Of a stretch of DNA of 64,000 bases, positions 1 to 43,627 are shown one piece after another (the stretch's first letter is position 1; the number at the start of each line of letters is the position of its first letter). The stretch spans positions 1,860,001 to 1,924,000 of the forward strand of contig BAAHQB010000001.1 in assembly GCA_054601695.1 (NCBI GenBank). Direction: 5' to 3'. The position numbers and the translations under genes were made by a program. The notes beneath the pieces are model-generated. The model did no database searches. It was not told the DNA's origin and saw only the letters and a list, made by a program, of their open reading frames with translations. Origin of the DNA: Amorphochlora amoebiformis (Eukaryota; Cercozoa; Chlorarachniophyceae).

Positions 1-11
1 CCGATATGTAA

Positions 12-54
<43 letters not shown>

Positions 55-340
55 TATAACGTATGTGCTGTACAAATAGATGGATTTCATGACATTTACA
101 CAGAATACGTGTATGTTTACATGCATACATGGAAGTACATACATACATATATGTGTATGTGTGTTTATATACATATATAATATATTGTATATATACATAC
201 ACACACATATATACACACACACACATATGTATGTGTATATATATATATATGTATATATATAATATATACATAAATATATATATATATATATATTTATACA
301 TATATATATATATATACGTATGTATGTATTTATGTTTATA

Positions 341-375
<35 letters not shown>

Positions 376-409
376 GAATGTATATGTATATAAATACATA
401 CATCATCAG
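1..409. repeat. (TA)n-rich left edge, probably an intron
   Basis: Almost entirely (TA)n with short GTAT and CACACA interruptions. No exon is recognised. Because the first O-methyltransferase exon begins at 410 or 414 and the upstream half of that protein is missing, this stretch is most likely intron of that gene. Confidence 0.6.
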
Positions 410-3865
<3,456 letters not shown>

Positions 3866-3985
3866 CGTTTTTTCACCTGTACCGTCTAGACCGCTGGATA
3901 CATGTAACATGCATGTAAACATTGGTATTTACAGTGCAGCTTTTGTTATATCGGTGTCGTTATCGAACTAGCCGCAGTACTATCA

Positions 3986-4023
<38 letters not shown>

Positions 4024-4040
4024 TATAGATACATATATAC

Positions 4041-4093
<53 letters not shown>

Positions 4094-4151
4094 TATATAT
4101 ATGTATGTATTGTTGTATATATATACTTACTAGATATATACTACCGTATGA

Positions 4152-4190
<39 letters not shown>

Positions 4191-4346
4191 TATATGTATC
4201 ACATAGTATATATCTCATGAGTATATATACTATGATATTCATATATACACATACATATATATATATATATAATATCTAGAATATATATATGTGTGTGTAT
4301 GTGTATGTATATATATTTTCAATATGATGTGTATGTGATATATATA

Positions 4347-4391
<45 letters not shown>

Positions 4392-4960
4392 ATATATATA
4401 TGTATGTGTATATATTTTCAATACGATGTGTATGTGTATATGTGTACACATATGTATAATATACATACAAATATTTTTATACTATCTGGATGCCATGATA
4501 TCATATTATGTGTATACATGTGCATGTATACGTATATATAATATATATCCACACCAGACTCATTCTATATAAAATGATTTCTGCATAGCACGTACCGCAA
4601 TATGTACACTATCATGATCATGATCTTAATTGATATCATATGATCAGGCGTCCTGTACGCTTCTGGTACGTATTGTACTGATCATAACGACTTACACTAC
4701 TTGACTTTGTTGTAACTATGACTAGCTAGACTAGTATGAATAAATACACCGTACAATATACTCTGGGGAAAAGACTGACGGTCACACTGAGTTATAATAT
4801 CGCCAGTAATATTACGAATGAAAGAATGGTCCGTGATTATATCATAATTATATATTGACGGTACAGCTACGCACAGTTACAGCTTCAGACGTTTGCAATG
4901 CAATATATTCGAACCGAATACGTACATTCCCCTACACACTATATAGTATCTACAACCAAC
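3866..4960. other. Tail-to-tail spacer between methyltransferase and ferrochelatase
   Basis: About 1.1 kb with no recognisable gene. 3970-4440 is mostly (TA)n and TGTATA repeats. 4120-4960 is mixed sequence rich in short palindromes (ATGATCAT, CTAG, TGATCA, GATATC). It holds the 3' ends of two convergent genes, so polyadenylation signals should be here, but I could not pick one confidently. Confidence 0.6.
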
Positions 4961-6475
4961 TCACATGAGGAAGTCTAGCGCACCCAAGGCAGCAAGCGCT
5001 ATCATCGCTATTCGACCGTTTATAGTCTCAGCATTCCTATTCCACCCCCACTCCCAGGCGACTATGGGTTGCTCACTCGAGTTGTCATATAGACTGATAA
5101 GATCCTCAACATCCCCCCCAGGGACCAGAGATTCTGCGTCGTTAGTCCCGATTCCGCCTATGTAGGGTTTCGCATCCAAGACCGCTGTGGCCAAGTCGTT
5201 AATGAAGCGCGGATTAGAATTTAACGCGGGCACCCGACCCCAGTTCTTGATGCCAGCCTCCTCAGCAACCTCCCGATACTCCATGTCGATCTCCTCAAGA
5301 GTCTCTATGTGCTCGTTCACAAAGCTAATGGGCACAACCAGAAGATCGTTGACTCCCTTCTCTGCAAGCTCGTTGATGGCATCTTCCGTGTAGGGCTGCA
5401 GCCACTCGACGGGCCCTACTCTACTCTGGTAAGCCAGAGTTTCGTGGTTCTCTACCCCCCGTCGTCGCAGCTCCTTCATGATGAGCTGAACGCAGTGCTC
5501 CATCTCGTCTTGGTATGGGTCAAAAGCCTCCTCGACGTACGACTTCGGTACCCCGTGGGCACTGAAGAAGATCTCCGCCTTTTTGGGGTCTTCGAACTTG
5601 GATAGCTCTGCCTCGATTAGGTCGCACATGGCCGCGACATATCCTGGCCTCTGATACCAGGAAGGAATGACCGTGTGTTGGAGGTCACTAAGATCCTTAT
5701 CCTTCCTGAAGATCTCGGCGAGCAATCTAAGGCTGGATCCACTTGTGGAGATCGAGAATTGAGGATACAGCGGCAAGATAACTAACTTCTTGATCCCGTC
5801 CTCCTTTATCTGTTCAATCGACTCCTCCGTGAACGGTTTCCAGTATCGCATGGCCACGTAGACCTTTGAGTCCTGACCCTTGTCTTTGAGTGCCTGTTCC
5901 AGGGCCGCAGCCTGCTCCTCAGTGATTTTTCTCAGAGGAGACCCTCCTCCAATGGAGTTGTAGGCCTCTTTGCTCTTGGGTGCTCGACTGCGAGACAGTA
6001 GAGAAGCCAGGAAAGGCTGTAGTTTCCGCAAGGGTCCGGGAAGCCGGATTATATCCGGGTCGGCAAAGAGGTTATACAAGAAGGGCTCGACGTCGTCCAG
6101 AGTCTCGGGTCCGCCTAGGTTCAGCATTAATACGCCTAGCTTCCCTGATGAGTAAATTCGATCAGGAATCAGGATTCAGATGCATGTGGCGTGGGGCTTA
6201 CCATCTGAAGAATCGCTGGAGAGTCCTGGTGAGTTCCCAACATCAGGGTAGATAGAAACATGGCCTTGAGTATCTCTCTGAAGTCCGTGAGAACCAGATC
6301 TGGTCCAAAATCGGCGTGTGCCGGGGGTGTAGGGTACACGAAGGTGGGTTCTGGTCCTCGAAAGGATAGGTGTGCCCATATTTCCTCTTACCCCAAACAA
6401 GCCCACAAGAAATAGTGTTGCAACCAATGCTCCCACCAGCAGCATCCCTGGCTTGGATTTTCGGACGCGCATCAC
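4961..6475 (-). CDS. Plastid ferrochelatase with C-terminal LHC-like helix
   Basis: Two exons, 6475-6202 and 6144-4961, separated by a 57-bp phase-1 GT-AG intron, give 485 residues. Ferrochelatase inserts iron into protoporphyrin IX, the last step of haem synthesis. Exon 2 carries the family core: [20 protein letters not shown] at the start, [17 protein letters not shown], the catalytic-His motif [20 protein letters not shown] and [16 protein letters not shown]. Residues 1-31 are a basic start followed by the hydrophobic [17 protein letters not shown], then an Arg/Ser/Thr-rich stretch to about residue 90. This is a signal peptide plus transit peptide, as used for complex plastids. The end holds [16 protein letters not shown] (from E464), matching the ExxNGRxAM chlorophyll-binding motif of light-harvesting proteins, as in cyanobacterial and plant FC-II enzymes. 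The start could also be the second Met. The gene is head-to-head with the kinesin. Confidence 0.95.
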
Positions 6476-6750
6476 AACAGGCCCCTACGTCCACACGCCT
6501 CGTTCACCACAGCTTTCACCCCAAAAGGTCCCGGAGATTCATGGAGACCCTCGGGGATTCTCTTCGGCACTTACGGCACGAACCGATAAGTAACGCCATT
6601 AATTGGGCATTAACTGCTAATAACGGGGGATTAAGACACTGACGGTCAGTATCAGAACCAAAGTCCATAACCGCGTCAGTTTTGACCTGCTGTTTGACAA
6701 TCGCTGGGTTTTCAAGAGGCTCCGACAGCTGACGGCGAGGAGAAAAAGTC
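6476..6750. promoter_or_regulatory. Putative shared promoter between ferrochelatase and kinesin-2
   Basis: A 275-bp non-repetitive spacer separates two divergent start codons, so it must contain both upstream regions. It lacks (TA)n and includes an AT-rich stretch with TTAATTGGGCATTAAC at about 6599-6614. No specific element is identified; the call rests on geometry. Confidence 0.45.
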
Positions 6751-31972
<25,222 letters not shown>

Positions 31973-32517
31973 TTCACTCTCTAAGACTACCACTATAGTT
32001 ATAGATCGCTATTCTTCCTATTCGAATTCGTGTACGTCTGCACGGCCACGGCGGCAGTCAATAAGTCTAGAAGTATTAAAAATTGTTGAACGTTAACTAA
32101 CTGTCAGTACACAGCTGATATCTAGGATATCGATATATACTAATTTATAGTCACTACGTAAACACGCACATGATATCTAGGATATATCCGACAGTATAAA
32201 TATATTATTATAAGATATATGTACATACATATATGTGTGTGTGAGATATATCTGGTATTTTTATCTTTATACACATACATACATATATCTAGTATATATA
32301 TATATATATATACACGTATGAGTATTGTCTAGATTGTTGTGAGTATCTAGTGATCTTGGTGTCTAGTCTAGCTAGTGCAATTTGTACTAGTTGTACCATG
32401 CATATAGAAATATATATATACACACACATATAAATAAGTTAGAAGTACAACACGAATGTAATTAATATTCAATAATTAATATTAATGGGCGCGTGCACTA
32501 GGTGCATGAGAATACGG
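31973..32517. other. Tail-to-tail spacer of kinesin and gene Y, CTAG-rich
   Basis: About 545 bp without a gene. 32100-32400 is unusually dense in GATATCTAGGATATC-like palindromes and CTAG tetramers. It should contain the 3' processing sites of both convergent genes. Confidence 0.6.
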
Positions 32518-32986
32518 CTAAATTTCTAAATGTGATTTCGAGCCAATGCGGCTGCAACTACTGCTGAGGGGAGAGATCCCGCCTGAAAATAAATGTCGTT
32601 AAAATCATTCGGAGTTTCGAGCGAATACATCCTCGGCCGCAGGTAACTAGCTACAAGAATACCTTTTTCTTCGAGCCTCCGAGTAGCGTGACAAGTTTCT
32701 GATGAAGTTTATAATGCAGATGAATAACATATTTTCGTACTGTATAATATGTTTTCGTACTGTACAAAGTCCATATATTACTATAATCATATGTACTACA
32801 TATTCATTGCTTATATATCTATTTATGTATATATACATATACACATATATGTACAGGCATATAAATATATATATATATATGTTAATGTGTGTGTGTGTGT
32901 GTATGCGTCTGTGTATTTCCAACCCCATTCCTTGCCAAACCATACCTATATATATATATACATACATATATATATATATGCGTATC

Positions 32987-33019
<33 letters not shown>

Positions 33020-33154
33020 CATATTTATGATATATGTATATATTTACATCTATATATATGTATATATTATATATATATATATATATATGTATATATGTCT
33101 ATAAATAAATATTGCATACATATACATATTTACACACCCACATATACACACACC

Positions 33155-33234
<80 letters not shown>

Positions 33235-33378
33235 CATATGTAAAATTTAAATGTATTACACGTTAATACTTTTTAATACAAAAGCTAACCTTCAGTGTGG
33301 TGTCCATCCTTCCAAAAGCCTATACGTAAATTAAATAGATTTATTTATGTGCAGTTATAAGAATATATATATATGTAC

Positions 33379-33418
<40 letters not shown>

Positions 33419-34433
33419 TATATAGGGGTGTATATAGTCCGTCTTTATTCGAACATATTTTTACAATCTGCAGCATTGTGTAAAGTGGCAGTGCAGCATG
33501 TTTACACGGCTAATATCTATGCTCTCACCAATACCGAACTCCAATGTACACGTGTACACGGGTGCTCTCTCGCATGAATGTAAACATTTACATGGTTTGC
33601 AAACATTATCTCACTGGTCCCAAACCCTAATGTACACTTTACATGTTCGAGCGGGTCAAAACCCTGTATACATATTTTACACGGCTGCTATACATGCTAT
33701 CATGGTTCTTAAACTTAATGTACTATATCACATGGCCACAATTCATGGTCTCATGGCTCACAAAACAAGTATGCACACATGCACACAACTGTGTGTGCAT
33801 ATATATATGTATATATATATATATATTATATATATATATATATATATGTAATATACATATATATATATATACATATATATATATATGTGTGTGAGTGTGC
33901 ATACCAAAAAAAGAAACACAGAGAGATATCGATGGATGTAGATGCATGTGTGTAGGTATGTGTATATCGTGGCTGTAAATATGTCGATTGGAGCCTATGA
34001 GAGATGTAGCTTCCTTCTAGGTATGCATACAGGTGTTTTGTTTACGTAGGAAGATCAAAGTGTTCGTCTAAATACTCACATTGGGATTGAGGTCTGTGAA
34101 AGCAACTACAACCACGAAAATGCGTATATATGGGGTGTTTACGAGTCAGGAGAGCGTCTGTAGGTTCCATGTAAATATATACACAGGTGTTTTTGCCGTG
34201 GGAGCCCACTCTAACCTAATACTCTCCATTGTTAGCCCTAATCTGACCTCACATGAATAATCGTACATTCCGCATAGATATAGGCTACCTCTGGTCCGTC
34301 AACAACTAGAGAGCGAACCAAAGGCTGGGATGCCGTAACGTCTTCTAGAACACTTTCTATGGACTCTTCTGACTTCTTTATTTCCCCCTAAGTGTGTTAT
34401 TCAGTATATCTGTGAAAGGGGATATGTGAGCAC

Positions 34434-34503
<70 letters not shown>

Positions 34504-34550
34504 TTCGGTACATGTGTATATGAATAAGTATATGTATACATACATACATT

Positions 34551-34625
<75 letters not shown>

Positions 34626-34975
34626 CGTAAAATCACAATATTCTTAATGGCTCTTTTAACCTCAAGTTTGAGTAGTCTAACGGTGAGTTTGGCCATGTTT
34701 TTCTTACAGAAGTATAGCCCTCTAAGTGACACAACGGGATAGGTTGAAGGTTACGATTAGGGTTACACGATTAGACTTAGGAGTTAAGCTAGGATTAGAG
34801 TAAGAATCAGCATACTCTACATTGTGATTAAAAATCTTGGCAATGTGTTCAAACATGCACAGATAGATTTATTACAAACACAAACATGTATATTCACATA
34901 CATGTATGTGTGTATATCTTTTTACATACGACATGTATTTGTAAAAGTACATGTATATATATACACACACACATA

Positions 34976-35044
<69 letters not shown>

Positions 35045-35449
35045 AATTGTACATATTGGTATATGCAGTATGTATACAAACATTAGCATCGGACCGTACA
35101 TGTATATTTACAAATATTATTGTATACACACACTGATATATATATATATATATATATATACAATATATAAACATAAACATATACATGAACATATATTCAT
35201 GTAGAAATAAAGTATGCATATATCACATGTATTTGTACCGACTAGGCTCGTTAAATAAGTGCTGTGTAGTTCCCGACAAAATCATTGCCAGTTCTGACGC
35301 TGCCTTGCCCTCTACATGTATGTACATACAAATATATATATATATATAAATATATACACACAATTAGATGTAGTAAATATTAAATTTTTTTATACATTAT
35401 AGGTTGCGAATTTCAATATGATGTACATATATATGCGCTATATATGATA

Positions 35450-35501
<52 letters not shown>

Positions 35502-35951
35502 AACGTACACCGGAACCCAGCTACTTAACTACGCGGCGGCTGGCTAGACTACCGTCAGTCCTTAGAGTATACGAGTAGTAGCACAATAGTCGGAACCCAG
35601 GAAATTCTCGGAACCCATACGGTTCTACGGGAGGAAGTAAGGAAGGAGGGAAGTAAGGAAGGAGGTAAGGAAGAAAGGAAGTATCCGACTACCGCGAAAA
35701 AGTTATCAATAATCATTCGTCAAAATCCAACCGGACAACAGTCAACCTCGGACAACTGCCACACTAGTAGTGCACCACCAGAGTTGATTGCCTAGCATAC
35801 TAAAGGTGGGCCGGACCGTACTACCGACCTGCCGGACCGCTGCACTAACAATATATTTATATATGTATGTATATGTACATATATATATATATATATAATG
35901 TATATATATATATAGTATAAATATAATATATATACATATATTTATATATAC

Positions 35952-35987
<36 letters not shown>

Positions 35988-36022
35988 CACATATACATGT
36001 ACATATATATACTTACATACAC

Positions 36023-36061
<39 letters not shown>

Positions 36062-36242
36062 GAAGAGACTGAGGGGACCGTAAGGGGTGGGTTCGTTCAG
36101 GGTGAGGGCTGGAGAGCGCATGCTTTCGCTGAAGTCGAGGCGAAAGCCTTTGGGGAGAGTCTGCAAGGTATAAAATGGACATACGCATATGTGTATGTAT
36201 ATGTTACATAAACACACACTTATATATAAAGATATATTATAC

Positions 36243-36311
<69 letters not shown>

Positions 36312-36356
36312 GCATATAAAATGTATACCACACACACACACACACTTAAATCTAAA

Positions 36357-36396
<40 letters not shown>

Positions 36397-36460
36397 AATA
36401 AATATATATATATTTACATATATGTATATATACTATATGTGCGTGTTTTCATATTTATAT

Positions 36461-36500
<40 letters not shown>

Positions 36501-36688
36501 TATATGTATATACATATATATATATATTGTTAGAACATAACATAGACCTTTAGTAGCGAGTCGTCAACGTGATCTAGGGCAGTGACGCTGCAACGTCGAT
36601 TGGGAATCATGATAGCTGATTATAGAATATACATGTAACATATTGTAAGTAAAATACATATATCTTGCCTCTTCTTTAGTAAAAGTGT

Positions 36689-36785
<97 letters not shown>

Positions 36786-37382
36786 TTATCTGATAATCAG
36801 TTACGTATTACACACATACAAATAAACAAACAATAAAACAAAAACGAAAAACAAACAAACAATTAAACAAGCAACACACTGCTCGGAAATACCAAGCTTT
36901 TTGGCCTCAAATATCTCACGCCTTACACTGGATCCTGTAGGTGGTGGAGGAGGAGGGGCTTGCGGGGGGGGGCTCTCGTGGAGTTGAAGCGGCGGGCGTT
37001 TGGGGGTTGGGGTGGATGGGGTGATGAGCTCACTACCAAGAGAATGGGCTTGGACTTCAGGCTGAGGCGTGGAATCTGGAGCCTGGGAGGAGTGTGAACA
37101 TACTTACTATATGTATAATTTTAGAACATGATATGCGTACGTGCTCGGTAGGGCCAATTGGATTGTTGGGGAGGTCTGCATAAAGGATTTATCGGGATCG
37201 GAAGGAGGGATCGGAATTTCGCTTCAAAGTCTCTAAATCCCTCCGATTTTCGGAGGGAAATGAAAGGTTCAAATGTATGGTGTGGGGATTGGATGGAAGA
37301 TCAGGCTAAACCAGACTTGAATTACCCGGAAGCTCGGCCCGTCGTGCATCCATGCACTCGTCACGCGTTTAACAATAGACCT
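32518..37382 (-). CDS. Unrecognised multi-exon gene Y, 5' end incomplete
   Basis: Eleven phase-consistent exons on the minus strand: 37382-37326, 37082-36878, 36615-36548, 36160-36079, 35311-35239, 34676-34661 (16 nt), 34387-34289, 33319-33290, 32945-32924, 32698-32663, 32582-32518 (stop TAG). They encode about 250 residues. Seen: a Pro-rich stretch ([20 protein letters not shown] then polyproline), [53 protein letters not shown], and an acidic/helical [21 protein letters not shown] recognise no domain; it may be a disordered scaffold or cytoskeletal protein. The last intron has a clear TTTTAAC branch-like site and TTTATTTTCAG acceptor. A start may lie upstream near 37466 (MTFPSVQTQ), but that needs another GC-AG intron. 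Uncertain points are the donors at 36877 (GTGTTG) and 32923, the two shortest exons, and the 5' end. Confidence 0.6.
33480..34220. repeat. Diverged members of a dispersed 50-60-bp repeat family
   Basis: Units such as CATGTTTACACGGCTAATAT and GTACACGGGTGCTCTCTCGC recur with 50-60-bp spacing at 33495-33780. A member in the opposite sense sits at about 34170-34215. They match the 44475-44665 array in inverted orientation. They fall in introns of gene Y. Confidence 0.55.
34980..35048. repeat. (AAT)n trinucleotide microsatellite
   Basis: About 22 AAT units, one with a C interruption, in a gene Y intron. Confidence 0.85.
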
Positions 37383-39257
<1,875 letters not shown>

Positions 39258-39742
39258 TTACTCGTCATGATCATCTGCTAAATAGCTAACAAAAATAGGT
39301 GGCAACCAGTCCTCAGCCATGAGCTGCCCCGCCTCCTCAATAAACTTCATGACTGTGAAATCTTTCTCATACGTCCCCGAATTGACCCAAGGCTTCATCG
39401 CGGACATGTTGTACGTTTTGCCGCTTAAGCTGAGAGTGTCGCCGACCAAGGACCATTTCCCCCTCACCTTCCCGTTCTTCACCAGGCCGTTTTCAAATAT
39501 GAACGTGCCATCGTGCTTGAGCTCCCACACAGGTAGAAGTCCAACATTTGCCTTGCGTTTTCGTCTTTTGCCATAATCCGGAGTCTTGCAGTAGAACCCT
39601 GGCTTTATCACGGGCTTGGGTTTCTTGACATCTTCAACGAATCCTGAATCTAATCAACAGTTAGGTAAATTGGTACGACATCTAATGATAAGACTCCTAA
39701 ACCTTTCGCAGAGGTCCCACGGCGCACACAGACTGCCCCCAT
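39258..39742 (-). CDS. Unrecognised two-exon small gene (143 codons)
   Basis: Exon 1 39742-39703 and exon 2 39649-39258 join across a 53-bp phase-1 GT-AG intron. The product starts MGAVCVRRGTSAK and continues DSGFVEDVKKPKPVIKPGFY. Its core is rich in short beta-strand-like segments: LPVWELKHDGTFIFENG, GKVRGKWSLVGDTLSLSG. The spacing of G, W and D suggests a small beta-barrel or sandwich. The C-terminus is acidic (YLADDHDE). No signal peptide or membrane helix. I do not recognise the family and infer no function. The intron class matches the compact introns of its neighbours, and the gene is head-to-head with EXO1. The start is the only in-frame ATG I found near the first exon. Confidence 0.72.
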
Positions 39743-39904
39743 CGAATGGATTGCAATCTGTGTTTGGGATCGATAATATCAACTGATATCGTTCCGTCAC
39801 TACCCGTCAGCAGTTTTTAATGCCCGCTGCTAACACCCTTCAAGCGATTTCACCATAAACCGGACGCGAATGCCAACGGCCGCCCGCCTCCCTTCGGCAC
39901 GAGA
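39743..39904. promoter_or_regulatory. Putative shared promoter of the small gene and EXO1
   Basis: Only 162 bp separate the two divergent start codons. The spacer is moderately GC-rich, repeat-free, and contains ATCGATAATATCAACTGATA at 39769-39788. No defined element could be assigned. Confidence 0.45.
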
Positions 39905-40834
39905 ATGGGAATCCAGGGCCTCCTTCCTCTCCTCAAGCAAGTCACCGAGTCTATCCACGTGAAGAGATTCTCAGGAAAGACTGTTGCAATCGATGCCTCT
40001 TGCTGGTATATTTGCATAGTTTACATTTCGATTACTTCTGAAGAAGAATTTTCTCAGGCTACACAGAGGAGCTCACGTATGCGCGACCGAGCTCTGCCTT
40101 GAGATTCCTACGAACAAGTATGATTGCTTCATAATATTCGGCCTCCTAATGTTACAGTGACACTAATATTTTAGGTACGCAATCTGGTGTATGAAGCGCA
40201 TCTACATGCTCCTTGAGAATGGAATCAAGCCTCACGTGGTCTTCGATGGTGCTCAAATGCCGTTGAAAAAGGACACAGAGTCCAAGCGCAGAGAGTAAGA
40301 ACAACAATGACATAACGCTCGCTGTTTTTCTAACTCGCTCGCGCTCTCTCTCTGTTTCTGTCTGCTCGTCTGTTGTGGAAAACTTCATCATGATTTTGGC
40401 ACATATCTCAGCTCCAGAGAGGATCATCTTTCGAAGGGCCGTGCCTTCCATGCAGCAGGAAACTCCTCCGTGGCAGCTAAACATTTCCAGAGAGCTGTTC
40501 GCGTGAGCCCTAGCATGGTGTGCATGTTCATACAGGTGTCTCATCGATATTGTCTGCCTTTAATATTCTGACTAGTGTATTCCTTAAGATGCTTAGGGAC
40601 GAAGGTATCACGTTCACCGTTGCACCATACGAGGCAGATGCCCAGCTAGCTTTCCTTGCTCGCAACGGTTTGGTGGACGCGGTTATATCTGAGGATTCTG
40701 ATTTGCTTGCATTTGGCTGCCCAAAGGTGGTTATATCATAGCTGTTAATTAATACCCCGAAATCCGTGCCTCAAACTCTCATGTACATGTCAATCTCACT
40801 GCACATATGTACATACATTTTTTTATATTTATGT

Positions 40835-40921
<87 letters not shown>

Positions 40922-40934
40922 ATATAATATAAAC

Positions 40935-40973
<39 letters not shown>

Positions 40974-42785
40974 TATGTAATAACATCCATAATTACAGCT
41001 TCTCTGATATTATTTGGTCAGGTTATTTTCAAGATGGATGACGGTGGGAACGGCCAACTGGTATCTCTGGACAGAGTCGTAGGGTCATACGGGCTGCTTA
41101 GACCTCTCAATCTTGAAAAGTTCCGGCAGATGTGCATCTTATCGGGCTGCGATTATCTTCCGTCCATCTCTGGAATCGGGATAAAAAAGGCGTGGACTCT
41201 GATCAAGCAGAACAAGAATGTCGCTCGCATGTTCAAGAGAATCCGATGGGAGGTGAAGTATACCATCCCCAAAGGCTACGAGGAAGAATTCATGAGAGCA
41301 CAGCTGGGCTTTTGTCATCAGCGAGTCTTTGATCCAGTTTCGCAGAAGCTCACCCATCTGACGCCGCTCCCGCAACAGTTCTTCAAGTCTTTCCCAGACG
41401 ATTCATTTTTGGGAGGGAATATTGACGAAAATTTAGTCATAAAGATAGCGTCCGGACTCACGAATCCACGATCCAGAGAGGAATACCCCAAAGATGTCCT
41501 CAGGAAGCTGGACCCAGGGTATGTGCAAGTCGATACCAAGTGCGAGAAACAACCTTGGGGAACGTTATCCAACGACACCAGGCTTGCCTTGGCGAATGCA
41601 AAGCGTAAGGCTTCCAGTCATTCCAGTGCCGCATCCAAGTCTCAGTCTGCCATGGACAGCTTCGTCAAAGGGGGGAAGCGAACGATATCTGACATTAGCA
41701 TGACGCGTAAGCGCAAGACCTCCATGGATAGCTTCATTACACGGACCAAGAGGCCTATGTCAGAACAATCTAGGACCTCCAACCATAAAGCAAAGCTTAC
41801 ACGCGGTCAATCCTTTCCGGACGTCAACTACTCGTCCAAACACACAAGCTCGGGAAAATCCACTTCCCTGCACATGAATGTCAGTGCCGTGATAAAGCCC
41901 TTCAAGATGCCAGAAGTCTCCACCGTGGCGACCAAGAGCACCTTCTTCCAAGACAAAGGCTCTCTCTTCGCGGAGAAAGTAGCGCAGCAAAGCCTTCGTA
42001 AGATGTGCTCACTCCGTCGCACCGTATCCTGCTCAACAAAGCGCTCCAAGATGCTTTCAATTAAACTCTCCACCTACAATCTTAGCAGGGAATCAAACAG
42101 AGATGAGGCGTGCGAATCCAAATCTACCGGAAAGGAGAACCGTGCCCCCGCCAGCGCTGTGGTTTCCACCGGACTGACTCCCGATATACGAAAGGCTGAC
42201 TGCGGTGCCACCGACATTGATTCCCAAAACCGCGCAAGTATTTATTCATCTTCCGTTGGTGATGAGATTCGGGAATCCTCCTCGCCCACGGTGATGTTAG
42301 ATGGTTTCAAGCTGGGGCCAAGTCAACCCGTGGATCCAAAGCCAAAGAAGATTCCCCCGTTGAACCCTAAGGAACGCCAAGCTTCCACTTCCTTATCCAC
42401 GGCTCTTTTGAACGGGTTTAAGCTAGGCAGATCTCGATCTGTGATATCAAAAACCAAGGAGCATCCTCAACCTCAGAGAGGCTCAACATTCACAAGCCGC
42501 TTTGTTGCGAATAAGAATCTCACACTTGGACAGGAAAGTATATCCTTGGCGGAGAGAATGGAAAAGCTTACGCGGTACAAGAGTTGCTTTGCTTCCTGTG
42601 CGAGTAAAACACATCACCAAGACTCCCCAGAGGACAAGTGGGAGGATTCCTTCCTCCAGAGCCGCAAGCTCAAGGGAAAACTTAGCTCGAAGTTCTGCTC
42701 TTCGTCTTCGTCGACCTTGTTTTCGAAGTTCACCTACAATCCCGGATCAGGTCGTATTAACAATTTCATTGTTCCAGTCGAGTAA
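39905..42785 (+). CDS. EXO1: Exonuclease 1 (RAD2/FEN1-family 5' nuclease)
   Basis: Six exons (39905-40005, 40058-40117, 40175-40294, 40412-40535, 40589-40726, 41022-42785) give 768 residues, close to human EXO1 (846). The enzyme digests DNA 5'->3' in mismatch repair and double-strand-break resection in the nucleus. The N-terminal nuclease half is intact: [22 protein letters not shown] (D30), VVFDGAQMP (D78) with K85 and R92, [11 protein letters not shown] (E150, D152), [10 protein letters not shown] (D171, D173), and [18 protein letters not shown] (D225, then the helix-two-turn-helix). These numbers equal the human ones, which supports every splice junction. The 580-residue last exon holds a basic, Ser-rich regulatory tail. 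It contains QSAMDSFV (389-396), a PCNA-box-like motif, a second MDSFI at 416, and a duplicated GFKLG motif. The first four introns are compact (52-117 bp); the fifth carries (TA)n. Confidence 0.97.
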
Positions 42786-43030
42786 TCTGATAAATATATT
42801 TTTCAGTTAAGGAGAATATCAGTACCAAAGCGGATTCAATCTTGAAAAGGTTCATGTGAGAGTGACGAAGATCGCTTAAATGGATAAATCCCGCTGTGTA
42901 ATGTTGCACAAGTAACGAAAAACTTAACATTAATTCGATCTATCTGCTTCAGTACCTCGACTCGATCTGTTCATATGTTACATGTGTATATGTATCTATA
43001 CGTGTTACATATTTTTATGTAATTATACAC

Positions 43031-43066
<36 letters not shown>

Positions 43067-43107
43067 ATATATAATATATATATATATATATATTACATGC
43101 GAACATA

Positions 43108-43157
<50 letters not shown>

Positions 43158-43354
43158 TGCCTACTAAAAATGTAAATGAAAAGATACATGTATTCATGTA
43201 CATAAAAATTTATATATATGTTATATATATATATATATATACATATTGTATCGAAATGATATAAATCGATAAAATATGTACCATTGTAAGTTTGCCAGTT
43301 ATTTCCAGTCTTTGTGAAGTATATAGTGTATGTAAGTGTGTATATATACACATA

Positions 43355-43438
<84 letters not shown>

Positions 43439-43530
43439 TAGTCTAGCTAGTATATAATATCTAGAATATATAAATATATTATATATATTACGTTATGTAT
43501 ATATATGTATCATAGTATGTGTCTAGTATA

Positions 43531-43627
<97 letters not shown>

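Noticed and set aside
32590-32665. Minus-strand reading [20 protein letters not shown] continuing to the stop
   Set aside because: The segment has GTATTC, a TTTTAAC branch-like site and TTTATTTTCAG, so it is better explained as a 79-nt intron of gene Y.
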